Origin: Rhodocyclaceae bacterium UBA2250
GTDB lineage: Bacteria > Pseudomonadota > Gammaproteobacteria > Burkholderiales > Rhodocyclaceae
NCBI GenBank assembly: GCA_002347285.1
Contig: DDXW01000042.1
Location: 10,587 to 74,586, forward strand
Direction: 5' to 3'
DNA: 64,000 bases
Shown here: positions 56,315 to 64,000 of the stretch, in pieces
Layout: the number at the start of each line of letters is the position of its first letter
Position numbering within the stretch: position 1 is the first letter of the stretch
Position numbers and translations under genes: made by a program
Notes under the pieces: generated by a model
What the model saw: only the letters and a program-made list of their open reading frames with translations
Told to the model about the DNA's origin: nothing
Databases searched by the model: none

Positions 56315-57046
56315 ATGAAAGGCGACAAGAAAGTCATCCAGCTGCTCAACAAGTGTCTGGTCAATGAACTGACCGCGATCAACCAGTACTTCCTGCATGC
56401 GCGCATGTACAAGAACTGGGGCTTCAACGCGCTCGGCAAGCACGAGTACGAGGAGTCGATCGAGGAGATGCACCACGCCGACAAGCTGATCAAGCGCGTG
56501 CTGTTCCTCGAAGGACTGCCCAACCTGCAGGCACTCAACAAGCTGCTGATCGGCGAGAGCGTGCCGGAATGCCTGGCCGGCGACCTCAAGCTCGAGCACG
56601 GCGCGCACGCCGACACCAAGGCCGCGCTGGCGCATTGCGAGGAAGTGAAGGACTATGTCTCGCGCGACATCCTGCAGGACATTCTCGACGACACCGAGGA
56701 GCACATCGACTATCTCGAAACGCAGCTCGAACTGATCGAGAAGGTCGGCTTGCAGAACTACCTGCAAACGCAGATGACCGATCTTTACCTGCCGCACGTC
56801 GCCTCCTATCTGTTTCCGGCCTGGATCAACGCGCTCGGCAATTCGTGGCGCGTGGTGGTGATGGCCGAGTTGCTCTCCTCGGCCGACGGCATCGGCGCGG
56901 CGCTGGCGGTGTCGCGCAGCCAGCTCGAAATGGAAGCCACGCTGACCTGGATCGCCGCCGTGGTGCTGTCGCTGCTGGCCGTCGAATACCTGCTGCTGGA
57001 GCCGGTCAAGCGTGAAGTGGAACGTTGGCGGGAGACGGAAAGATGA
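56315..57046 (+). CDS. bfr: Bacterioferritin fused to the C-terminal part of an ABC transporter permease
   Basis: A 243-residue chimera. Residues 1-154 are bacterioferritin with ferroxidase residues Glu18, Glu51, His54, Glu94 and His130 and the haem-ligand Met52; position 127 is Thr where Glu is usual. Residues 155-243 (FPAWINALGNSWRVVVMAEL; GIGAALAVSRSQLEME; LTWIAAVVLSLLAVEYLLL) look like the last third of a NitT/TauT-type permease, including its EAA loop and one to two membrane helices. Ferritin cages could not close normally with it unless it is cut off. A deletion fusion is inferred; an assembly error is possible. Confidence 0.85.
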   Translation: MKGDKKVIQLLNKCLVNELTAINQYFLHARMYKNWGFNALGKHEYEESIEEMHHADKLIKRVLFLEGLPNLQALNKLLIGESVPECLAGDLKLEHGAHADTKAALAHCEEVKDYVSRDILQDILDDTEEHIDYLETQLELIEKVGLQNYLQTQMTDLYLPHVASYLFPAWINALGNSWRVVVMAELLSSADGIGAALAVSRSQLEMEATLTWIAAVVLSLLAVEYLLLEPVKREVERWRETER

Positions 57047-57120
57047 GTCTTCGACTGTGCGGTGCAAGCGGGGGACAACGTGATCGGCCTCGCGCGGCCG
57101 GCGGTCCGCAAAGGCCTGGC

Positions 57121-58353
57121 ATGCTGACCGCCTCGTTGCGCGGCATCGCGTCGCTGCGCCATCCGCTCTGGATGTGCGGCCTGCGCCCCTTCTTCCTGTT
57201 CGCCGCCCTGTCCGCTCCGCTGTTCATGGCGGCCTGGAGTCTGTTTTTGTCAGTCGGCCTGCCGTTGCCCGCAGTCGCCGGCGGCCCCTTCGTCTGGCAT
57301 GCGCACGAACTGCTGTTTGGCTTCGCGCTGGCAGCGATGGCCGGCTTCCTGCTCACCGTCGTGCCCGAGTTCGCCGGCGGCGACGATTTCACCGCGATAC
57401 CCGTGCGCCGGCTCGCCGCGCTCTGGCTGTTCGGCCGAGCCGCGTTCTGGACTTCCGGCCTGTACGGCAACGCCGCGCTGGCGCTGGCGGGCGTCGCGCA
57501 TCTGGCCCTGCTCGGCGGACTGGCGCTGCTGGCCGCGCCGCGCCTGTGGCGCGATCCGGAGCGCAAGCATCTGGCCTTCCTCTGGGCGCTGACGGGCTTC
57601 GCCGTCTGCATCGCCGGCTTCTACTTCGACGCGCTGCGCGGCGAGCATCCCGCCCGCTGGCTGCACGCCGCCCTCGGCATGTTCATGATGCTGATCATCG
57701 TCGCCATGAGCCGCATCTCGATGCGCATCGTCAATCACGCGATCGAGGAAGCCGGCATAGTGGGAATCGAATACCGCGCCCGGCCGCCCCGGCGCAATCT
57801 GGCGATCTTCTGCATCGGACTCTATACGGCGGCCGAATTCCTCGCGCCCGGCGCGCGCCTCGGCGGCTGGCTGGCGCTGGCCGCCGCCGGCGCGCTGTTC
57901 AACCTGATGAACGACTGGCACGTCGGCCGGGCGCTGCTGCGCCAGCGGCCGCTGATGCTCTACTGCGTCTATGTCGCCATGGCGGCGGGCTATGCGGTCA
58001 TGGGGCTGTCGCTCGTGTTCGAGACAGGAGCATTCAGCGCTGGCCGCCATCTGCTCACCGTCGGCGCCCTGGGGCTGGCCATCTACGCGGTGATGGGCAT
58101 CGCCGGCCGCGCCCATTGCGGCATGCCGTTCGAGACGCGGCGCTGGCTGCCGGCCGGTGCGCTGCTGCTGGTCGCCGCCGCCGTCGTGCGTGCCGCCTCT
58201 GCGTGGCCCGGCGCGGACGCACAGGCATTGCTGGTGGCCGCCGGCCTGCTGTGGACCGCGGCCTACGGCCTGTTCGCCTGGCACATGGCGCCGCTGTTCC
58301 TCGCGCCGCGCGCCGACGGACGCTTCGGCTGCAAGGGCACCGCCATTCCCTGA
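57121..58353 (+). CDS. nnrS: NnrS family membrane protein
   Basis: A 410-residue protein with about 12 helices; NnrS is a haem- and copper-containing membrane protein linked to nitric oxide stress. Seen: GLRPFFLFAALSAPLFMAAW, HAHELLFGFALAAMAGFLLT and AMSRISMRIVNHAI and LFAWHMAPLF. The frame opens at the ATG 57043, which overlaps the bfr-fusion stop and has GGAG upstream, giving 26 extra odd residues. The ATG at 57121 gives the family N-terminus and is chosen. No denitrification genes are adjacent. Confidence 0.85.
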   Translation: MLTASLRGIASLRHPLWMCGLRPFFLFAALSAPLFMAAWSLFLSVGLPLPAVAGGPFVWHAHELLFGFALAAMAGFLLTVVPEFAGGDDFTAIPVRRLAALWLFGRAAFWTSGLYGNAALALAGVAHLALLGGLALLAAPRLWRDPERKHLAFLWALTGFAVCIAGFYFDALRGEHPARWLHAALGMFMMLIIVAMSRISMRIVNHAIEEAGIVGIEYRARPPRRNLAIFCIGLYTAAEFLAPGARLGGWLALAAAGALFNLMNDWHVGRALLRQRPLMLYCVYVAMAAGYAVMGLSLVFETGAFSAGRHLLTVGALGLAIYAVMGIAGRAHCGMPFETRRWLPAGALLLVAAAVVRAASAWPGADAQALLVAAGLLWTAAYGLFAWHMAPLFLAPRADGRFGCKGTAIP

Positions 58354-58385
58354 CCCCCACGAAAAAAATAGTCGCATCAGAAAAA

Positions 58386-58417
58386 TTGTTTTATTATGAG
58401 AATGATTCTCATATAAT
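58386..58417 (+). promoter_or_regulatory. Iron-regulated promoter with a perfect Fur box
   Basis: TGAGAATGATTCTCA (58397-58411) is a perfect 7-1-7 inverted Fur box, extended to TATGAGAATGATTCTCATA. It lies immediately before the consensus -10 TATAAT (58412-58417), with a weak -35 at 58386-58394. Bound Fur would block the outer-membrane protein and feoAB transcript. Confidence 0.92.
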
Positions 58418-58454
58418 ATAGCACTGCATTATCGTTTGCCACGTGGAGAAGTTC

Positions 58455-59156
58455 ATGAAGAAACAGATACAGCATTTCGCCCTGGTCGCCGCGCTGTCAT
58501 GCCTGACCGCCCTCCCGGCGCATGCCGAGCCGCCGATGAACGTCGACGACGCCGGCACGCTCGGCAAGGGCGGCCTGAAGGTCGAGGGCGTCCTGGGCCG
58601 CGACGACAAGGAGCGCGGCGGCGAGCTGGTGTTCGGCTTCGCGCCGGTCGATGACGTCGAGATCGGCATTTCCGTCGCGCGCGCCACCGACCATGATCCC
58701 GATCCTTCCTCCAAGCTGCGCGGCACCGGCATCGGCGTCAAGTGGGTGCCGATCCAGAACGAGTCCGGCTGGTCGCTCGGCGCCAGCTTCGGTTACGGCC
58801 ATACGCGGGTGAATGAGCGTTCGGCGCCGGACAAGTTCACCGAGAAGGAGTACGCCTTCTCCGGCCTTGCCACCTACCGTTTCGAGCCAGGCCAGGTCGT
58901 GCACCTGAACCTCGGCGCGACGCGGGTCAAGGCGCAGGGGGACAGCGATAGCGTCGGCACCTGGGGAGCGGGCTACGAGCATCCCCTCGCGGAAAACCTC
59001 AAGCTGACGGCGGAAATCTTCGGCGAGGAACATGCCGGACCGGACAAGGCGATCGGCCTGCGCTACGAGATTTTCGAAGGCTTCAAGGTCTCCGGCGCGG
59101 TCGGACGCGGCAACGACCGCAGCTTCGGCCAGGTCGGCTTTTCCTGGGAATTCTGA
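58455..59156 (+). CDS. Outer-membrane beta-barrel protein of unknown function
   Basis: A 233-residue exported protein: signal peptide about residues 1-24, then alternating polar/hydrophobic strands and a C-terminal Phe (VGFSWEF), the outer-membrane insertion signal. No TonB box is seen, so it is not a TonB-dependent receptor. Its Fur box and position before feoA suggest a role in iron passage. GGAGAA precedes the ATG at 58455. An interspersed repeat begins directly after the stop codon. Confidence 0.75.
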   Translation: MKKQIQHFALVAALSCLTALPAHAEPPMNVDDAGTLGKGGLKVEGVLGRDDKERGGELVFGFAPVDDVEIGISVARATDHDPDPSSKLRGTGIGVKWVPIQNESGWSLGASFGYGHTRVNERSAPDKFTEKEYAFSGLATYRFEPGQVVHLNLGATRVKAQGDSDSVGTWGAGYEHPLAENLKLTAEIFGEEHAGPDKAIGLRYEIFEGFKVSGAVGRGNDRSFGQVGFSWEF

Positions 59157-59179
59157 AAACTCGGCGCTGGCGGGGCGGC
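59157..59179 (-). repeat. 23-bp interspersed repeat, copy 13
   Basis: Perfect match. It follows the TGA of the outer-membrane protein gene without a gap, reading AAACTCGG on the gene strand, as at parB, mnmE and ubiB. Confidence 0.93.
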
Positions 59180-59201
59180 CCCGCATGAAAGGACGGACAT
59201 C

Positions 59202-59432
59202 ATGACGACACTCGGCGAACTCAAGGCGGGCGAAAGCGCCCGCGTTGCCGGATTCACGGTCGATGACGCAGGATATCGACAGCAACTGCTGGCGCTCGGG
59301 CTGACGCCGGGAGCGCGGGTCGACGTCGTGCGCTTCGCTCCGCTCGGCGACCCGATGCAAATCAGCGTGCGCGGCTCGGCCCTGTTTCTGCGCAAGGCCG
59401 ACGCCAGCGTCATCCGCGTGGAGAAACTGTGA
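59202..59432 (+). CDS. feoA: Ferrous iron transport protein FeoA
   Basis: Cytoplasmic SH3-like partner of FeoB. The 76-residue protein has LKAGESARVAGF, LLALGLTPGARVDVVRFAPL and ISVRGSALFLRKADA, the FeoA pattern. Its stop TGA overlaps the feoB ATG by 1 bp (TGATG), so translation is coupled. Confidence 0.95.
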   Translation: MTTLGELKAGESARVAGFTVDDAGYRQQLLALGLTPGARVDVVRFAPLGDPMQISVRGSALFLRKADASVIRVEKL

Positions 59433-61654
59433 TGGCGATCGACTACCGCATCGCCCTGGTCGGCAACCCGAACTGCGGCAAGACCACCCTGTTCAACGCG
59501 CTCACCGGCGCCCGCCACCGCGTCGGCAACTGGCCGGGCGTCACCGTCGAAAAGAAAAGCGGCGAATACGGCCATGACGGCGCGACCATCGAGGTCGTCG
59601 ACCTGCCGGGGACCTATTCGCTCGACGCGCATCAGGTCTCGCTCGACGAGCGCGTCGCCCACGACTACATCGCCGGCGGCGAGGCCGACCTGATCGTCAA
59701 CATCATCGACGCCTCGAACCTGGAGCGCAATTTGTATCTGACCACGCAGCTGGCGGCGATGGACGTGCCGATGCTGGTGGCGCTCAACATGGTCGATGTC
59801 GCCGCAGCGAAAGGTCAGCCGGTCGATGCCGCCGCGCTGGAACGGCAGATCGGCTGCCCGGTGGTGCCGATCGTCGCGGCGAAGGGCGTCGGCGTCGATG
59901 CGCTCAAGGCCGCCGCGCACGAGGCCGCCGCGCGCAAGCCCAAATGCGACCCCACCGCCGTCGTCCCGGCCACTGCCGCGCAGGACGACATCGCCGTGGC
60001 CACGGCCCGTTACGCCAACGCCAGCCGCATCGCCGGCGTCGCGCTGAAAAACGCCGCCCCCGCGGCGCATCCGCTCACCGAGCGCATCGACGGCCTGGTG
60101 CTGCACCGCTGGCTCGGCGTGCCGATCTTCCTGCTGCTGATGTATCTGATGTTCATGTTCACCATCAACTTCGGCGGCGCCTTCATCGACTTCTTCGACC
60201 AGGCGGCCGGCGCGCTGTTCGTCGATGGCTTCGGCGCACTGCTCGGCGGCCTCGGCGCGCCCGAATGGCTGTCCGTGCTGCTCGCCAAGGGTATCGGCGG
60301 CGGCATCCAGACGGTGGCCACCTTCATCCCGGTGATCGGCTTCCTCTACCTGTTCCTCTCGGTGCTCGAGGATTCCGGCTACATGGCGCGCGCCGCCTTC
60401 GTCATGGACCGCCTGATGCGCGCCATCGGCCTGCCCGGCAAGTCCTTCGTGCCGCTGGTGGTCGGCTTCGGCTGCAACGTGCCGGCCATCATGGCGACGC
60501 GCACGCTGGAACGCCGCCGCGACCGCCTGATGACCATGGCCATGGCGCCGTTCATGTCCTGCGGCGCGCGCCTGCCCGTGTATGTGCTGTTCGCCGCCGC
60601 GTTCTTCCCGACCAACGCGCAGAATGTCGTCTTCGGTCTCTATCTGATCGGCATTCTGGCCGCCGTCGGCACCGGCCTGGTCCTCAAGCATTCGCTGCTC
60701 ACCGGCAAGCCGACGCCCTATGTCATGGAACTGCCGCCCTACCATGTGCCGACCCTGCGCGGGGTCTTCATCCACAGCTGGGACCGCCTCAAAGGCTTCA
60801 TCGTCGGGGCCGGCCGCATCATCGTGCCGATGGTGCTGGTGCTCAACTTCCTCAATGCGGTCGGCAGCGACGGCACCAGGTTCACGTTCGGCAACGAAGA
60901 CAGCGACAAGTCGGTGCTGGCCGAAGTCGGCCGGGCAATCTCGCCGGCCTTCGCGCCGCTGGGCCTCAATGCAGAGAATTGGCCGGCCGCCGTCGGCATC
61001 TTTACCGGCATCCTGGCCAAGGAGGCAGTGGTCGGCACCCTCGACGCCACCTACTCGGCACTGGCGGAAAGCGATGCCGCGGCCGCTGGCGAGGAGCCCG
61101 GGGAAGAAAAGGCCTTCAGCCTCGGTGTCGCTCTTTCCGCCGCCTTTGCCACTATTCCGGAAAACCTCGTCGAAGCGCTCGGCAAGTGGGCCGACCCGGT
61201 CGGGCTCGGCGTCGGCGACCTCTCCGATCAGGAAGCCGTGGCTGCGGAGCAGGAGGTGTCGGCCGACACCTTCGGCGCGATGGCCGCCCGCTTCGACGGT
61301 GCGGCCGGCGCCTTCGCCTACCTGCTGTTCATCCTGCTCTACACGCCCTGTACGGCGGCGCTGGCGGCGGTGTATCAGGAAAGCGGCATGCGCTGGATGC
61401 TGTTCGTCGGCGGCTGGACGTTCGGTCTCGCCTACGGCATGGCCACCCTGTGGTATCAGATCGCCAACTTCGGACGCGATCCGCTGGCGGCCTCGATCTG
61501 GGTCGGCCTCGTCGGCGCGAGCTTCGCCGCCGCCTTGATTGCCATGCGCCGCTATGGAGAACGTCATCGCGAGACCTTCATCCTCTTGAATCCGGCGACG
61601 GCGACGGCAGGCGGCTGCGGTAGCTGCAGCAAGTCGGCCGGCTGCGGGCGTTGA
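59432..61654 (+). CDS. feoB: Ferrous iron transport GTPase/permease FeoB
   Basis: Fe2+ importer of 740 residues. The G domain has G1 GNPNCGKTTLFNALTG (residues about 11-26), RVGNWPGVTVEKKSG and G3 DLPGTYSL. The membrane core has the Gate motifs GFGCNVPAIMATR and YTPCTAALAA. The C-terminus ends GGCGSCSKSAGCGR, a Cys-rich tail. It is preceded by feoA and followed after 43 bp by a small protein gene; no feoC is seen. Confidence 0.97.
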   Translation: MAIDYRIALVGNPNCGKTTLFNALTGARHRVGNWPGVTVEKKSGEYGHDGATIEVVDLPGTYSLDAHQVSLDERVAHDYIAGGEADLIVNIIDASNLERNLYLTTQLAAMDVPMLVALNMVDVAAAKGQPVDAAALERQIGCPVVPIVAAKGVGVDALKAAAHEAAARKPKCDPTAVVPATAAQDDIAVATARYANASRIAGVALKNAAPAAHPLTERIDGLVLHRWLGVPIFLLLMYLMFMFTINFGGAFIDFFDQAAGALFVDGFGALLGGLGAPEWLSVLLAKGIGGGIQTVATFIPVIGFLYLFLSVLEDSGYMARAAFVMDRLMRAIGLPGKSFVPLVVGFGCNVPAIMATRTLERRRDRLMTMAMAPFMSCGARLPVYVLFAAAFFPTNAQNVVFGLYLIGILAAVGTGLVLKHSLLTGKPTPYVMELPPYHVPTLRGVFIHSWDRLKGFIVGAGRIIVPMVLVLNFLNAVGSDGTRFTFGNEDSDKSVLAEVGRAISPAFAPLGLNAENWPAAVGIFTGILAKEAVVGTLDATYSALAESDAAAAGEEPGEEKAFSLGVALSAAFATIPENLVEALGKWADPVGLGVGDLSDQEAVAAEQEVSADTFGAMAARFDGAAGAFAYLLFILLYTPCTAALAAVYQESGMRWMLFVGGWTFGLAYGMATLWYQIANFGRDPLAASIWVGLVGASFAAALIAMRRYGERHRETFILLNPATATAGGCGSCSKSAGCGR

Positions 61655-61697
61655 AGCCGTGCCGCAGCAGATCGATACCCTGAAACAAGGAGCCACG

Positions 61698-62000
61698 ATG
61701 AACGAACTGCAAGCGAACCTGGAACAGCCCCCGGCCCGCATGGTGGCCGGCGCTCTCGCCCACCTCTCCCGCCACATGGAAACCGGCTGCCAGCGTTCCG
61801 CCTATCTGGCGGCGATGCTGCTGGAGAAGGTGGCCAACGATGCGGAGGCCGATGACCATCTGCGTCGCCACGCGCGCGAACTGGTCGAGATTCTCGACCG
61901 CGACGGCGAGCATGACAGCAGCACGTCGCACGAGGCCCTGCCGGAGCGTCGCGCCGGCGCGCAGGAAAGCGCGACCGAGATGCCGATGGGCGCCTTCTGA
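61698..62000 (+). CDS. Small hypothetical protein downstream of feoB
   Basis: A 100-residue soluble, helical protein (ARMVAGALAHLSRHMETGCQ; AAMLLEKVANDAEADDHLRR) with one Cys and an acidic C-terminus. The ATG at 61698 has AAGGAG 6 bases upstream, so the longer frame from 61659 is not used. I do not recognise a family. It lies in the place feoC occupies elsewhere but lacks the winged-helix Cys motif. Confidence 0.65.
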   Translation: MNELQANLEQPPARMVAGALAHLSRHMETGCQRSAYLAAMLLEKVANDAEADDHLRRHARELVEILDRDGEHDSSTSHEALPERRAGAQESATEMPMGAF

Positions 62001-62023
62001 GCCGCCTCGCCGGCGCCGAGTTT
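62001..62023 (+). repeat. 23-bp interspersed repeat, copy 14
   Basis: One mismatch. It fills the entire space between two converging stop codons: it starts directly after TGA at 61998-62000 and its last base belongs to the stop (62023-62025) of the leftward DUF3501 gene. Confidence 0.92.
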
Positions 62024-62598
62024 TATGCGAGATCGGCGGCCAGCGAATCGCGCGTCGCCGATGCCAGGGTGGTCTCGGCCTGGTAGTTGGGGTGGTCGAT
62101 GCCGACGCGGATCGCTGCGCCGTTCTTCACTGCCTGGCACATCCCGGGCGTCAGCTCGAAGCGCAGGAAGTGGACAGAAGCAGTCTTTTCCTCGGTCTCG
62201 CGGTCGAGATCCTCGTTGGCGATCGGCGTCACGCGCGCGAAATCGGCGACCTGCACCCAGACCGCCTTCTCGATGCCGAGCAGCCTCGCGAGCTGGATCT
62301 TGCGCTCCGCCTCGTCGGGAAACTCGATCATGAAGGTCGCCTTCCAGTTGCTGCCGTCCGGGATCAGCGGGTTGTAGACGTCGAGCTCCTCCTGGATCGC
62401 CTCGGGCTCGAACATGCGTTCGAGGCGCAGCATCTCCTGCACCTGGTACTGCATCGTCAGCTTGTCCTCGAAGTGCAGCGTGGCGTGCGGGCCGACCGGC
62501 ACGATGCGAATCTTCTTGTGGGCGATGACCTTGGCGCGAAACTCGGGGCGCACGCGGGCGTACTGTTCGAGGCTGAACAACTGGTCGTGGGTGAGCAT
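62023..62598 (-). CDS. DUF3501 family protein
   Basis: A 191-residue protein with HDQLFSLEQYARVRPEFRAK, KKIRIVPVGPHATLHFED, VQEMLRLERMFEPEAIQEEL and VHFLRFELTPGMCQAV, the DUF3501 pattern. It is usually encoded with a GlpC-like Fe-S protein and a rubrerythrin, as here in part, and a role in oxidative stress is suspected. It lies 3 bp after the Fe-S protein gene. Confidence 0.88.
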   Translation of the reverse strand: MLTHDQLFSLEQYARVRPEFRAKVIAHKKIRIVPVGPHATLHFEDKLTMQYQVQEMLRLERMFEPEAIQEELDVYNPLIPDGSNWKATFMIEFPDEAERKIQLARLLGIEKAVWVQVADFARVTPIANEDLDRETEEKTASVHFLRFELTPGMCQAVKNGAAIRVGIDHPNYQAETTLASATRDSLAADLA

Positions 62599-62601
62599 GG
62601 G

Positions 62602-63933
62602 TCAGACTCCGTAGGCTTTTCTCAGCAGGGTGATCGGGTGCGACGGCGCGCTGCCGTCGGCGCGCGCATGGCCGATGTGGTGGCCGGCCATCGCGCAGTC
62701 GGAACCGTAGTGGTCCGGGGCGTTCTGGTTGATGCGATTGACGACCGGCTTGACGATCTTCATCGCGTACTGGTGGTACTCGGTCTTGACGGCGTAGGTG
62801 CCGTCGTGTCCGGAGCAGCGCTCGATGATGTCGACCGTGGTGTCCGGCACGAGGGACAGGCATTCCTTCGTCTTCGGGCCGATGTTCTGCACGCGCTGAT
62901 GGCAGGCGGCGTGGTACGACACCTTGCCGAGGCCGAGCTTGAAGTCGGTCTTCAGCTTGCCTTCCTTGTGGCGCAGCATCAGATATTCGAACGGGTCGTA
63001 GAAGGCGTTCTTCACCTTCTGCACGTCCGGGTCGTCGGGGAACATCAGCGGCAGCTCCTGCTTGAACATCAGCACGCAGGAAGGCACCAGCGCGGTGAGA
63101 TCCCAGCCGTCATCGACCAGCTTGGCCAGCACCGGGATGTTGGCTTCCTTGGCGAGGCGCACCGACTGCAGGTCGCCCAACTCCAGCTTGGGCATGCCGC
63201 AGCATTGCTCCTTTTGCGCCAGGGTCACAGGAATATTGTTGTGTTCGAAGACGGCGACCAGGTCCTCGCCCGGGCCGGGTTCGTTGCGGTTCATGTAGCA
63301 GGTGGCGAACAGCGCGACCTTGCCGGTGGTCGGGCCGACCGCCTCGCCCGGCGTGGCCGGGTCGAGCACCTTGAGGCGGCTGCGCAGCGGCCTGCTGTCG
63401 AATTCGGGCAGCCAGGCCTCGCTGTGGATGCCGACCACGCCTTCGAGCACCTTGCGCACCGCACCGATGCGGTTCACCGCGTTCACCGTCGGCGCGACGA
63501 TCGGGATGCCGCAGAACTTGCCGACCAGGTCGGTGCTGGTCAGCACCTTGTCGCGCAGCCTGGTGTCGCCAGTGCGGAAATGTACGGCCTTGGCGCGCAG
63601 CATCAGGTGCGGGAAGTCGAGGTTCCACTCGTGCGGCGGCACGTAGGGACACTTCGTCATGTAGCAGAGGTCGCAGAGATAGCAGTGCTCGACGACCTTC
63701 CAGTAGTCCTCCTTTTTGACGCCGTCAACTTCCATCGTTTCCGATTCATCGACGAGGTCGAACAGGGTCGGGAACGACTGGCACAGGCTGACGCAGCGAC
63801 GGCAGCCGTGGCAGATGTCGAAGACGCGCTCCATCTCGTGGTACAGCGCCGCCTCGCTGTAGAACTCTGGGCTCTGCCAGTCGAGCGGGTGGCGGGTGGG
63901 GGCCTCGAGGTTGCCTTCTCTTGCTCCGGCCAT
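62602..63933 (-). CDS. GlpC-like Fe-S oxidoreductase (CCG domain)
   Basis: A 443-residue protein with two 4Fe-4S binding stretches (CHGCRRCVSLC with a following Cys-Pro set; CYLCDLCYMTKCPYVPP) and CCG-type domains (EQCCGMPKLELGD; SYHAACHQRVQNIGPK; ERCSGHDG). Relatives include GlpC and heterodisulfide reductase subunits; the partner is unknown. GAGGAGG precedes the ATG at 63931-63933. The remaining 67 bp to the window end (63934-64000) hold only its ribosome binding site, and the gene upstream is not visible. Confidence 0.9.
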   Translation of the reverse strand: MAGAREGNLEAPTRHPLDWQSPEFYSEAALYHEMERVFDICHGCRRCVSLCQSFPTLFDLVDESETMEVDGVKKEDYWKVVEHCYLCDLCYMTKCPYVPPHEWNLDFPHLMLRAKAVHFRTGDTRLRDKVLTSTDLVGKFCGIPIVAPTVNAVNRIGAVRKVLEGVVGIHSEAWLPEFDSRPLRSRLKVLDPATPGEAVGPTTGKVALFATCYMNRNEPGPGEDLVAVFEHNNIPVTLAQKEQCCGMPKLELGDLQSVRLAKEANIPVLAKLVDDGWDLTALVPSCVLMFKQELPLMFPDDPDVQKVKNAFYDPFEYLMLRHKEGKLKTDFKLGLGKVSYHAACHQRVQNIGPKTKECLSLVPDTTVDIIERCSGHDGTYAVKTEYHQYAMKIVKPVVNRINQNAPDHYGSDCAMAGHHIGHARADGSAPSHPITLLRKAYGV

Positions 63934-64000
63934 GACGGTTCCTCCTCTGCGCGGATCGTTGTGGGGATGTCGGGGTTGGAGGTGCGCCGCCCGGCGGCTG

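Overview
The window is a chromosomal segment around the replication origin of a high-GC betaproteobacterium. The gene order mnmG-rsmG-parA-parB-atpIBEFHAGD and rpmH-rnpA-yidD-yidC-mnmE next to dnaA-dnaN-gyrB, together with an octahaem cytochrome, NnrS, Feo and ubiquinone genes, fits a respiratory member of the Rhodocyclales or a close relative. That placement is inference from gene content and protein style; no 16S rRNA lies in the window.

Layout. 1-5529: F-type ATP synthase operon, leftward, entering the window inside atpD. 5726-9862: parB, parA, rsmG, mnmG, leftward, with a mirror-image pair of parS-like sites at 9946-9992. 9991-14789: branched-chain amino acid ABC transporter with a fused LivM-LivG protein. 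14874-19427: a TauE/SafE permease, then mnmE, yidC, yidD, rnpA, rpmH, leftward. 19428-24878: origin region, dnaA, dnaN, gyrB, rightward. 24931-33843: a class I cytochrome c, tRNA-Arg(CCG), a radical SAM protein, an AmpG-like permease, MidA, an HPF/cold-shock fusion, TcdA, a pteridine reductase, TtcA, an aminotransferase and PsiF. 34001-39181: a PilZ-like protein, a sodium/solute symporter, a small Cys protein and UbiB. 39263-45688: respiratory and redox-stress genes: octahaem cytochrome plus cytochrome b, MsrA-Trx-MsrB, a cytochrome c, OxyR and cytochrome c peroxidase. 45798-53548: class I aldolase, ChaN-PDZ lipoprotein, M1 peptidase, DUF2242-like and DUF423 proteins, and KatG with a 17-codon leader ORF. 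53678-55611: a compact operon of an orphan Rieske protein, a NifX-like protein and two little-known proteins. 55815-62000: Fur-box-controlled iron genes (hemP, bfd, a bacterioferritin fused to a permease fragment, an outer-membrane protein, feoA, feoB) and nnrS. 62023-63933: DUF3501 and a GlpC-like Fe-S protein.

Three themes join the right half: iron (Fur boxes at 55822, 55844 and 58397), peroxide defence (OxyR tetrads at 44548-44584 and, weaker, 53616-53652, before ccp/oxyR and katG) and periplasmic electron transfer.

The most unusual pattern is a 23-bp interspersed repeat with 14 copies between 5703 and 62023, in both orientations. Some copies touch stop codons, some lie in front of start codons, and six are read in frame inside protein genes. 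It is not explained by any gene annotated here.
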